Assembly: GCA_017622175.1 (NCBI GenBank)
Contig: JAGARQ010000004.1
Span: forward strand, 1-49,050
Direction: 5' to 3'
Length of the DNA stretch: 49,050 nt
DNA from: Bacilli bacterium
GTDB taxonomy: Bacteria; Bacillota_I; Bacilli_A; RF39; UBA660
Below are positions 7,901 to 15,582 of the stretch, piece after piece; the first letter of the stretch is position 1; each line of letters begins with the position of its first letter. A model generated the notes under the pieces. It had not been told where the DNA came from. It ran no database searches and saw only the letters and a list, made by a program, of their open reading frames with translations. A program made the translations under genes and the position numbers.

Positions 7901-8617
7901 ATGGAAAGATTACAAAAAGTAATAGCCCAAGCAGGAATAGCTTCTCGTAGAAAAGCAGAAGAATTAATAACAGAAGGAAAAGTAAAAGTTAATGGTATTG
8001 TAGTTACTGAACTAGGAACAAAAGTATCAGATAAAGATCGTATAGAAGTAAATAATGAAATAATTGAAAAAGAAAAAAAAGAATATTATTTATTAAATAA
8101 ACCACGTGGAGTAGTTACTACAACTCAAGATGATAAAAATAGAAAAACAGTTGTTGATTTAATTCCAACATCTGCAAGAATCTATCCAGTAGGTAGATTA
8201 GATTATGATACAACAGGTGTTCTTTTACTAACAAATGATGGAGACTTTGCCAATATATTAATGCATCCAACAAGTAATGTAGATAAAGTATACATGGCAA
8301 AACTTGAAGGAATCATTAAAGGTGAACAAATAAATCAGTTAAAGGATGGGGTTGAACTTGATGGAGAAATAGTAAAACCATCACGTGTTAAATTAAAAAA
8401 AGTCGATCCAAAATCAAATTCATGTATGGTTCAAATTACTATTCATGAAGGAAAAAATCATCAAGTAAAAAGAATGTTTGAAGCAGTAGGATTCCCTGTT
8501 GCAAAATTAAAAAGAGAAAAGGAAGCATTCTTTGATTTAAAAGATTTACAATCAGGAGAATTTAGAAAACTAACTCCAAAAGAAGTTGCTAAAGTATATG
8601 GTTTAAAACAAAAATAA
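7901..8617 (+). CDS. rluB: 23S/16S rRNA pseudouridine synthase, RluB/RsuA family
   Basis: The 238-residue enzyme isomerises uridine to pseudouridine in rRNA. It has an N-terminal S4 RNA-binding domain (MERLQKVIAQAGIASRRKAE...KVKVNGIVV), the LNKPRGVVTT motif and the catalytic motif GRLDYDTTGVLLLTNDGD with the nucleophilic Asp, then HQVKRMFEAVGFPV near the C-terminus. Length and order fit RluB-type enzymes of Firmicutes, which modify 23S rRNA; RsuA-like specificity for 16S rRNA cannot be excluded. The start at 7901 follows AGAGGTGAC; the in-frame ATG at 7880 lies before that site and was not used. Confidence 0.9.
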   Translation: MERLQKVIAQAGIASRRKAEELITEGKVKVNGIVVTELGTKVSDKDRIEVNNEIIEKEKKEYYLLNKPRGVVTTTQDDKNRKTVVDLIPTSARIYPVGRLDYDTTGVLLLTNDGDFANILMHPTSNVDKVYMAKLEGIIKGEQINQLKDGVELDGEIVKPSRVKLKKVDPKSNSCMVQITIHEGKNHQVKRMFEAVGFPVAKLKREKEAFFDLKDLQSGEFRKLTPKEVAKVYGLKQK

Positions 8618-8641
8618 AACTACACGTATTGTGTAGTTTTT
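8616..8641. terminator. Bidirectional terminator between rluB and ferredoxin
   Basis: AAACTACAC-GTATT-GTGTAGTTT has T-rich tails in both directions and serves the two convergent genes. Confidence 0.8.
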
Positions 8642-8642
8642 A

Positions 8643-8837
8643 TTATTCTTCAGTTGTTTCGATTGCACCAGTAGGACAAGATTCTTTAGAATCAATAACT
8701 GCTTGTTTATTTTCTTCGTCAACTTCCTCTTTTTTTACTACTGATAATCCATCATCATCGATTTCAAAAATTGCATCACAAATTGCAGCGCAAGCTCCAC
8801 AACCAATGCAAGCATCTTTATTAACTTTAACTTTCAT
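8643..8837 (-). CDS. 4Fe-4S ferredoxin
   Basis: This 64-residue electron carrier has ACIGCGACAAIC near the N-terminus and CPTGAI near the C-terminus. That gives the three-plus-one cysteine set for a single [4Fe-4S] cluster plus one extra Cys, as in monocluster ferredoxins of the Thermotoga/Bacillus kind. The middle is acidic, as expected for docking to redox partners. The ATG at 8837 follows GGGAGATATAT; an upstream in-frame ATG overlaps the binding site. It is monocistronic, so the partner enzyme is not evident here. Confidence 0.93.
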   Translation of the reverse strand: MKVKVNKDACIGCGACAAICDAIFEIDDDGLSVVKKEEVDEENKQAVIDSKESCPTGAIETTEE

Positions 8838-8858
8838 ATATATCTCCCTTTCCACTTA

Positions 8859-8887
8859 ATTATAGCTAATTTTATCTTTTACGTAAA
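8859..8887 (-). promoter_or_regulatory. Promoter of the ferredoxin gene
   Basis: On the minus strand: TTTACG (8882-8887), a 17-nt spacer, TATAAT (8859-8864), about 20 bases before the start codon. Confidence 0.75.
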
Positions 8888-8923
8888 GTATAATTTAACT
8901 TCTTTTGTTTTTATGTTACTTAT

Positions 8924-8931
8924 GATAAACT
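8924..8931 (+). promoter_or_regulatory. Possible promoter -10 for the tail-anchored protein gene
   Basis: TAAACT at 8926-8931 is preceded by an ATGA context (TGA partly overlapping an extended -10). The -35 is weak. Confidence 0.35.
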
Positions 8932-8954
8932 TATACTGAAAGAGGATGAAGAGT

Positions 8955-9866
8955 ATGAGAAGAATGGATCGATATAAAGATGAAACTATTGAACCAAAAT
9001 TAACCCGTAGTGATCAGAATAAAGAATTATATGATTCAATCGGAACTAATACTAGGTATGCAAGTTTTTCTGATGTAACTAATGCCAATGCTATTGACAT
9101 GAGCAGTAAGAAAAATTCGAACACTAGAGAAGGTTATCATCAAATGAAAGAATATCAAGAAGTTGTACCAACTCCTCGTGTAAAAAAAGAATTAGAAGAA
9201 TTTAAAAGCTTATATCAAGATAGAGAAAATAAAGTATATGATATTAATAACGTTTTAGAAGAAGCTAGAAAAAACAGAACAGAAAAAGATGAATTAGAAG
9301 AAAAAAGAAAATTAAAGAATTCTAGTTACAATATCTTATCTAATTTAAATAAAGAAGAACTTGAAAAATATCGTCAAGAAAAGAAACATAAAGTAATTCA
9401 TTCATCTGATGATGAATTAAGAGAATTAATTGATACTATAACATCAAAAACTTTAGCTGGAGATATTCAAGCGGCTTCATCGTTACTAAGTGATTTAATG
9501 GCAACAAGTATTATGGATCCTGTTGAAAAACCTGAAGAAATAGAAGAAGAACAAGAAGCTACTTTAACAGATGAAAAGTTAAATATTGAAGAAATAAAAA
9601 AACTAGCAGATAAAAAAGAAGAATTAGCTCATGCTGAAGATGACGAAGTAATAAAAATAGAAGAAAAAACAGAATGTAAAAAAGAAGAAAACATTGTCAA
9701 AGATGATTCATTCTATACAAGAAGTATGGATTTATCTGAAGCAGATTTTGAATTAGAAGAAGAATTTAAAGAAAAGAAACTTCCTCTAGGAATAAAAATA
9801 TTAATCTTCTTAATAATTGTAGTTATAATCGCAACAGTAGGATTATTTATCTGGAAAATGCAATAA
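8955..9866 (+). CDS. Tail-anchored acidic coiled-coil protein, unknown function
   Basis: The 303-residue protein is highly charged, with long predicted helices (for example KKELEEFKSLYQDRENKVYD and DKKEELAHAEDDEVIKIEE). It ends in one membrane helix (LGIKILIFLIIVVIIATVGLFIW) and only three more residues. That predicts a cytosolic body anchored by its C-terminus. I recognise no domain. An Arg/Tyr-rich start with NTRYASFSDVTNANAID may be a conserved motif. The start at 8955 is preferred because AGAGGA lies about 8 bases before it; the ATG at 8946 abuts that site. Such proteins often scaffold division or envelope complexes, but this is speculation. Confidence 0.7.
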   Translation: MRRMDRYKDETIEPKLTRSDQNKELYDSIGTNTRYASFSDVTNANAIDMSSKKNSNTREGYHQMKEYQEVVPTPRVKKELEEFKSLYQDRENKVYDINNVLEEARKNRTEKDELEEKRKLKNSSYNILSNLNKEELEKYRQEKKHKVIHSSDDELRELIDTITSKTLAGDIQAASSLLSDLMATSIMDPVEKPEEIEEEQEATLTDEKLNIEEIKKLADKKEELAHAEDDEVIKIEEKTECKKEENIVKDDSFYTRSMDLSEADFELEEEFKEKKLPLGIKILIFLIIVVIIATVGLFIWKMQ

Positions 9867-9872
9867 ATAAAG

Positions 9873-9904
9873 AAAAGTTGGTTTTTTATGCCAACTTTTT
9901 TTAT
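9873..9904 (+). terminator. Rho-independent terminator
   Basis: AAAAGTTGG/CCAACTTTT has an 8-9 nt T-rich loop and is followed by a run of T. Confidence 0.85.
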
Positions 9905-9908
9905 TTTA

Positions 9909-9917
9909 TGATATTAT
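9909..9917 (+). promoter_or_regulatory. Extended -10 promoter
   Basis: TGATATTAT follows directly after the terminator tail, about 33 bases before the next start codon. Confidence 0.5.
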
Positions 9918-9949
9918 ATTTATATACAAGAGAAGTAGGGCGTCAGTAA

Positions 9950-10762
9950 ATGAATGTAAAATTTTATGTAAATAATTATGTATTAATCTGGAATTTATTA
10001 TTTCAAGCATCAATTTCAGAACCAATTTATAATTTAAAACAAAAATTATGGGCAAATTATAAAAATGAATATAATAATACTTATCGTGATAAACATCTAA
10101 TTTTGAGAGATGCAAAAAACTTTATTCCCAATGATGATACAGTATACAATATTGTTGTCGAAACAAGAGAATATGAAAAACTAAAAAAATGTGCCGACAA
10201 GTATCGTATGGAACTAATGAAAATTTGGGATAGTAATAAAAGATTAATTAACGCTTTTGTAAAAAATATCTTAAAAAGAGATATTCGTCCATATACAATA
10301 TTAGTAGTTAATGAAGAGTTAGATATTATAGACACCAACTACTTAAACGAAGAAACAGGTACCTTAATAGTTGGAAAAAGAATTGATAAAAAAGACCCAA
10401 CAAAAATAATTGTTGAAATGATTATGGCTATTGTAAAGGAAGAAATAAAATATGATAGTAATAAAAGTGAAATTGGTACAGCAATTATTGAATTAGCAGT
10501 ATTAAATGAATTAGCAACAATTCTTACTAAAAAAAGTTGTTATATTAGTGGACAACCATCCTTATCAAATATTAAAAGAAATGTTTATCCATATTGGTTA
10601 ATGTATTTAGCCGTACCAAAAGATGAATTTAATACATATATGGCCAGAGATAAAATAGCCTTTGATGCAAATAGTATGGCATATGAAAAAGAATTAAAGA
10701 AAATGGATATTGTTGAATTTATTGATTTTTGTTATAGAAACAAAAGATATATATTAAAATAA
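9950..10762 (+). CDS. Uncharacterised 270-aa protein upstream of polC
   Basis: The product is a soluble protein without signal peptide or membrane helix, and I recognise no family. It has a mixed alpha/beta appearance: a Lys/Arg-rich helical N-terminal half, then a beta-rich stretch (IRPYTILVVNEELDIIDT), helices around EIGTAIIELAVLNELATIL, and a Tyr/Trp-containing segment (NVYPYWLMYLAVP). No HExxH, P-loop or nuclease motif is visible. The ribosome binding site is weak (AAGTAGGG, rather far from the ATG). polC begins 24 bases after its stop with no terminator between, so the two are probably co-transcribed. Confidence 0.7.
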   Translation: MNVKFYVNNYVLIWNLLFQASISEPIYNLKQKLWANYKNEYNNTYRDKHLILRDAKNFIPNDDTVYNIVVETREYEKLKKCADKYRMELMKIWDSNKRLINAFVKNILKRDIRPYTILVVNEELDIIDTNYLNEETGTLIVGKRIDKKDPTKIIVEMIMAIVKEEIKYDSNKSEIGTAIIELAVLNELATILTKKSCYISGQPSLSNIKRNVYPYWLMYLAVPKDEFNTYMARDKIAFDANSMAYEKELKKMDIVEFIDFCYRNKRYILK

Positions 10763-10786
10763 CTTAGTAGTACAGGGGGAAGTAAC

Positions 10787-13700
10787 ATGGATAGTAAAAT
10801 AGAAATATTATTAAATAAAGTAAATATTGATAAAGAACATTATCAATATTTTTCTGATGCTAAAATAACTAGAATAGTTGTAAATAAACAAGGAACTATT
10901 TGGAATATTTTTATTGATAAAAAAGAATTATTACCTTTAGAAATATTAGAAGAATTAGAAGATAAAAAAATGCTTCTAGATGAAAAAGCAGAAGAAATAA
11001 AAATTATCTATAATATAGAAAATTCTAATATTGAAACATATCTAAGTTATTATCCGTTATTATTAAAAAAATTAAAAGATAAATTAAAAGTATTAGAAAT
11101 TTATGAAGATTGTATGCATATAGAAGAAGATTCTCTTGTTTTAATAACATCAACAGATGTTGAAAAAGAAAGACTAGAATCATGTCATGAAGAAATATCT
11201 TCATTTTATAAACAACTAGGATATAATACACCAATCAAAGTAGAAGTACGTCATGAAGAAAACATTTTAGAAGAAATAAAACATGAACTTGAAACATCAA
11301 CAATTCAAGCACCAACATCTCCAGAGAAAAAAGAAGAAGTAAAAGAAGAAAAACCAAAAGAAAAACAATATAGAAGAGATCCAAAAGATCCAAATGCAGT
11401 TCTAGGTAGGGGAATAAAAGAAGATCCAATTAAAATTAAAACTTTAATAGGTGAAGATAACAATGTAGTAATTGAAGCACAAATCTTCGGAACAGACTAC
11501 TTTGAATCATCAAAAACAGACTTTAAAATTATAACTTTGAAAGTAACAGATTTTTCAGATAGTATCTACTGTAAAGTATTTGTTAGAGATGACGAAGAAT
11601 ACAAAAGACTTTGTAAAGAATTTAAAAACGGTAACTGGTATAAAATTAGAGGTTATACAAAAAATGACCAATTTGCTAAAGAATTAGTTCTAAATGCTAG
11701 AGATATGGTTAAATTAGAAAAGACTGAAGAAAGCGTAAAAGATTTAGCAGAAGAAAAAAGAGTAGAACTTCATTGCCATACAGTCATGAGTCAAATGGAT
11801 GGTGTAGCTAACGAAGAAGCTATAGTAAAACAAGCTATGAAGTGGGGACATAAAGCTATTGCTATAACTGACCACAATGGCGTTCAAGGCTTCCCACATG
11901 TATTTAACTTAGTAACAGGTTATAACAAAAACTTAGAAGAAGGCAAAGAGCCGTTTAAAGTAATTTATGGTGCAGAACTTGTTATGATTGATGATGCAGT
12001 AAACATCGTTTTAAGACCAAATAAAGAAGTTATGCTAGACCAAACATTCGTCGTATTCGACTTTGAAACAACAGGTTTCAACGCCGGTGGTGCCGACTCA
12101 ATTATTGAAGTAGGAGCAGTAAAAATACGTAATGGAGAAATCATTGAAAAATATGATGAATTAATTAATCCAGGGCGACCACTCCCACAAAAAATTATAG
12201 ATGTTACAAACATTACTGATGAAATGTTAAAAGATAAAGATAATGAAGAAAATGCTATTAAACGTTTCGTTGAATGGTTTGGAGACTGTCCAATGGTAGC
12301 ACACAATGCGAAATTCGACGTATCATTCCTTGAAATGGCATATAAAAAATATAACTTAGGTACTTTTACAAATCCAGTAATCGATACCTTAGAACTATCA
12401 CGTACAATGGATAATACATATGCAAGACATTCACTATCTGCCTTAGTAAAAAGATATGAAGTTCCTTGGGATGAATCTGCTCACCATAGAGGAGATTACG
12501 ATGCTGAAGGAACTGCATTAGTATTCCATAAAATGTTAAAAAAATTATCTAATCGTAATATCGAAACAATGGATCAATTAGATAATTTAGTTTCAAAAGA
12601 TGAAATCCATAAATATGGACGTGCTCATCACATAAATTTATTAGTTCAAAACAAAGCAGGTTTAAAGAACTTATTCAAATTAGTTTCTTTAGCTAACACA
12701 ACTTATTTATATAAAACACCACGTATTCCACGAAGTGTAATTGAAGAACATCGAGAAGGATTACTTATCGGAAGTGGTTGCTATGAAAGCGAAGTATTTA
12801 CTGAAGGTAAATCAAAGAGTGAAGATGAGTTATCAAATATTATAAGATTCTACGATTATGTAGAAGTACAACCATTAGAATGTTATAATCACATGATTCA
12901 ATCCGGTGACTTTGCAACCGAAGTAGAATTAGCCGCCCATCTTCAAAAAATAATAAGAGTAACAGAAGAAGCAGGAAAAATTATTGTAGCAACAGGTGAT
13001 GTTCATCATATAAAAAGAGATGACAAAATCTTTAGAGAAATTATTGTTAACCAAAAAGTACCTGGTGGTGGAAGACATCCGCTTGCTCGTTCAGGAATTA
13101 CATCAATTCCATCAAACCACTTACGTACAACAGATGAAATGTTAAATGATTTTAAATTCTTAGAAGATGATGAATTAGCATATAGAATTGTTGTTGAAAA
13201 TACAAATAAAATTGCTGATATGGTAGAAATAGTAGAAGTAATTCCAGATACTGGCGGAATTCCATTCTCTCCAAGAATTAAAAGTGATGATGGACAAAGT
13301 TACTTAGACTGTCCGCGTGTCGTAACAGACTTAGTTTATACTAAAGCAAAAGACTGGTACGGTGAACCATTACCATATTCAATTGAAGAACGTATCGCTA
13401 CAGAACTTTATGGAGATATAGTTTTAAAAGCAGTAAAAGAAAATCTAAAAGATAAAAACTTATCAGAAGAAGAACTAACAAAAGAGGCCTTTAAACAAAC
13501 CCATGACATTATTTGGGAAGGTTTTGATAGAGTAAAAGAATTAGTTCGCGAACATGTTAAGAAAACATCAGAAGAAGAACTAGATGAAAAAGGCCTAGAA
13601 AAAGCAGTTAAAAAATCTCTTGGAGGAATTATCGGAGGAGGATTCGACCCAATCTATTTGATTTCTCAACGTTTAGTTAAACACTCAAATGATGATGGCT

Positions 13701-15412
13701 ACTTAGTTGGTTCCCGTGGTTCCGTAGGATCATCATTTGTCGCAACTATGATGGGAATTACTGAAGTAAATCCATTATCTGCTCACTATAGATGTCCAGA
13801 ATGTAAGATAAGTATTTTCGAAGATGAAAATGGCAACTCTTTCGGAGCAGAATACTCATCAGGTTATGACTTGCCAGACAAAATGTGTCCTAACTGTAAT
13901 ATTCCATTAATTAAAGATGGACAAGACATGCCTTTCGCAACATTCTTAGGATTTAATGCTGATAAAGTTCCTGATATTGACCTTAACTTCTCAGATTTAA
14001 ATCAAGCATCAGCACATGCCTACACAAAAGTTTTATTTGGAGAAGATAACGTTTTCCGTGCCGGAACAATTGGTACAGTAGCTGATAAAACAGCCTTTGG
14101 ATTTGTTAAAGGATATTGTGAAGATAAAGAACTAGGTGATATGCGTACTGCAGAAATTGAGCGTTTAGCAATAGGTTGTACAGGAGTAAAAAGAACAACA
14201 GGGCAACATCCTGGAGGAATAGTTGTTATTCCAGACTACAAAGAAGTTTCAGATTTTACTCCATATCAATTCCCAGCAGAAGATGCAACAGCTGAGTGGC
14301 GAACAACACACTTCGACTACCACTCAATTGACCAATGTTTATTAAAATTAGATATCTTGGGTCACTCAGACCCAACTCAATTAAGATTGATTCAAAATCA
14401 ATCTGGAACAGATATTATGAAAGTTCCACTAGATGATAAAGATACCATGAGTATTTTTACATCAACAAAAGCATTAGGTGTAACAACAGAACAAATTATG
14501 TGTAATACAGGAACTCTTGGAATACCAGAATTTGGAACACCATTTACAATTAAACTAGTAGAAGATACAAAGCCAACGACATTTGGAGAGTTGGTTAAAA
14601 TATCTGGTCTTTCCCATGGTACCGATGTTTGGCTAGGTAATGCTCAAGAATTAATTCAAAATAACATCGTACCATTCAAAGAAACCATTGGTTGTCGTGA
14701 TGATATCATGGTTTACTTAATGTATCGTGGTGTTGCTCCAATTAAGGCATTTAAAATTATGGAGTTTGTTCGTAAAGGAAAAGCTTCAAAAGATCCTGAA
14801 ACATGGAAGGGTCATGTTGAAACAATGAAAGCAGCAAACATTCCAGAATGGTTTATTAATTCATGTGCAAAAATCAAATATATGTTTCCTAAAGCCCATG
14901 CAGCAGCCTACGTAATGAGTGCTTTTAGAATTGCTTGGTATAAAGTCCATATGCCAGTATATTTCTATGCATCATGGTACTCATCAAAAGCAACAGATGT
15001 AGATGTTGTTAGTATGATTAAGGGATATGATGGAATAAAACAAAGATTAGAAGATATTCTTGTTAAAGGATTTGAAGCCACTAACAAAGAAAATGGTCAA
15101 GCTGAAAGTCTAAAGGTAGCTCTTGAAGCTACAGCACGTGGCATTAAATTCTTACCAGTAGACTTATATAAAAGTGAAGCTACAGTTTGGGTAGCTGCTT
15201 CAGATACAGAAATATATCCACCATTTAATGCCATTGAAGGTCTAGGAGATACCGTTGCTCAAAACATTGTTAGAGAAAGAGAAAATGGAACATTCCTAAG
15301 TATCGAAGATGTTCAAAAACGTGGGAAAGTTTCACAAACATTAATAGATAAAATGAAAGAAATGGGAATTCTAAAAGATTTACCAGACTCAAATCAATTA
15401 TCATTATTTTAA
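10787..15412 (+). CDS. polC: DNA polymerase III alpha subunit, PolC type
   Basis: This is the Gram-positive replicative polymerase with built-in proofreading. Visible domains in order: N-terminal domain; OB fold (about 200-320); PHP domain (ELHCHTVMSQMDG, AITDHNGVQGFPH); inserted DEDD exonuclease (VVFDFETTGF; MVAHNAKFDVSFLE; HHRGDYDAEGT); polymerase core with SRGSVGSSFVATMMG, a four-cysteine zinc site (CPEC...CPNC) and the catalytic PDIDLNFS; C-terminal duplex-binding region. The length of 1541 residues exceeds the roughly 1,440 typical of Bacillus PolC; a charged helical insertion at about 877-948, just before IIGGGFDPIYLIS, accounts for much of this. GGGGGAAGTAAC precedes the ATG. It ends with a strong terminator. 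Confidence 0.97.
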   Translation: MDSKIEILLNKVNIDKEHYQYFSDAKITRIVVNKQGTIWNIFIDKKELLPLEILEELEDKKMLLDEKAEEIKIIYNIENSNIETYLSYYPLLLKKLKDKLKVLEIYEDCMHIEEDSLVLITSTDVEKERLESCHEEISSFYKQLGYNTPIKVEVRHEENILEEIKHELETSTIQAPTSPEKKEEVKEEKPKEKQYRRDPKDPNAVLGRGIKEDPIKIKTLIGEDNNVVIEAQIFGTDYFESSKTDFKIITLKVTDFSDSIYCKVFVRDDEEYKRLCKEFKNGNWYKIRGYTKNDQFAKELVLNARDMVKLEKTEESVKDLAEEKRVELHCHTVMSQMDGVANEEAIVKQAMKWGHKAIAITDHNGVQGFPHVFNLVTGYNKNLEEGKEPFKVIYGAELVMIDDAVNIVLRPNKEVMLDQTFVVFDFETTGFNAGGADSIIEVGAVKIRNGEIIEKYDELINPGRPLPQKIIDVTNITDEMLKDKDNEENAIKRFVEWFGDCPMVAHNAKFDVSFLEMAYKKYNLGTFTNPVIDTLELSRTMDNTYARHSLSALVKRYEVPWDESAHHRGDYDAEGTALVFHKMLKKLSNRNIETMDQLDNLVSKDEIHKYGRAHHINLLVQNKAGLKNLFKLVSLANTTYLYKTPRIPRSVIEEHREGLLIGSGCYESEVFTEGKSKSEDELSNIIRFYDYVEVQPLECYNHMIQSGDFATEVELAAHLQKIIRVTEEAGKIIVATGDVHHIKRDDKIFREIIVNQKVPGGGRHPLARSGITSIPSNHLRTTDEMLNDFKFLEDDELAYRIVVENTNKIADMVEIVEVIPDTGGIPFSPRIKSDDGQSYLDCPRVVTDLVYTKAKDWYGEPLPYSIEERIATELYGDIVLKAVKENLKDKNLSEEELTKEAFKQTHDIIWEGFDRVKELVREHVKKTSEEELDEKGLEKAVKKSLGGIIGGGFDPIYLISQRLVKHSNDDGYLVGSRGSVGSSFVATMMGITEVNPLSAHYRCPECKISIFEDENGNSFGAEYSSGYDLPDKMCPNCNIPLIKDGQDMPFATFLGFNADKVPDIDLNFSDLNQASAHAYTKVLFGEDNVFRAGTIGTVADKTAFGFVKGYCEDKELGDMRTAEIERLAIGCTGVKRTTGQHPGGIVVIPDYKEVSDFTPYQFPAEDATAEWRTTHFDYHSIDQCLLKLDILGHSDPTQLRLIQNQSGTDIMKVPLDDKDTMSIFTSTKALGVTTEQIMCNTGTLGIPEFGTPFTIKLVEDTKPTTFGELVKISGLSHGTDVWLGNAQELIQNNIVPFKETIGCRDDIMVYLMYRGVAPIKAFKIMEFVRKGKASKDPETWKGHVETMKAANIPEWFINSCAKIKYMFPKAHAAAYVMSAFRIAWYKVHMPVYFYASWYSSKATDVDVVSMIKGYDGIKQRLEDILVKGFEATNKENGQAESLKVALEATARGIKFLPVDLYKSEATVWVAASDTEIYPPFNAIEGLGDTVAQNIVRERENGTFLSIEDVQKRGKVSQTLIDKMKEMGILKDLPDSNQLSLF

Positions 15413-15440
15413 AGTGTCCAAAAGTATGGACACTTTTTTT
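15411..15440 (+). terminator. Rho-independent terminator after polC
   Basis: AAGTGTCC/GGACACTT has an 8-nt loop and a T7 tail. The stem starts at the polC stop codon. Confidence 0.9.
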
Positions 15441-15494
15441 GCAACTATTGAAAATATTTAAATAATTAGTTAAAATAATATATAGTAGGAGAAT

Positions 15495-15530
15495 ATGTTA
15501 AAAGGAAAAATATATTCTTGTTTTTATTGA
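15495..15530 (+). other. Possible 11-residue leader ORF
   Basis: ATG to TGA encodes MLKGKIYSCFY and is preceded by TAGGAGAAT. A weak inverted repeat (AGAATAT/ATATTCT) spans its start. It sits before the promoter proposed for the prepilin gene. It may be chance. Confidence 0.2.
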
Positions 15531-15555
15531 AAAAAAACAAAAAAAATTGTAAACT
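15527..15555 (+). promoter_or_regulatory. Promoter of the prepilin-like gene
   Basis: TTGAAA (15527-15532), a 17-nt spacer, TAAACT (15550-15555), about 28 bases before the start codon. A second possible set (TTGAAA, 17 nt, TAAAAT) lies at about 15449-15477. Confidence 0.55.
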
Positions 15556-15582
15556 TATCATAGATGATACGGGAGTGGTAAA

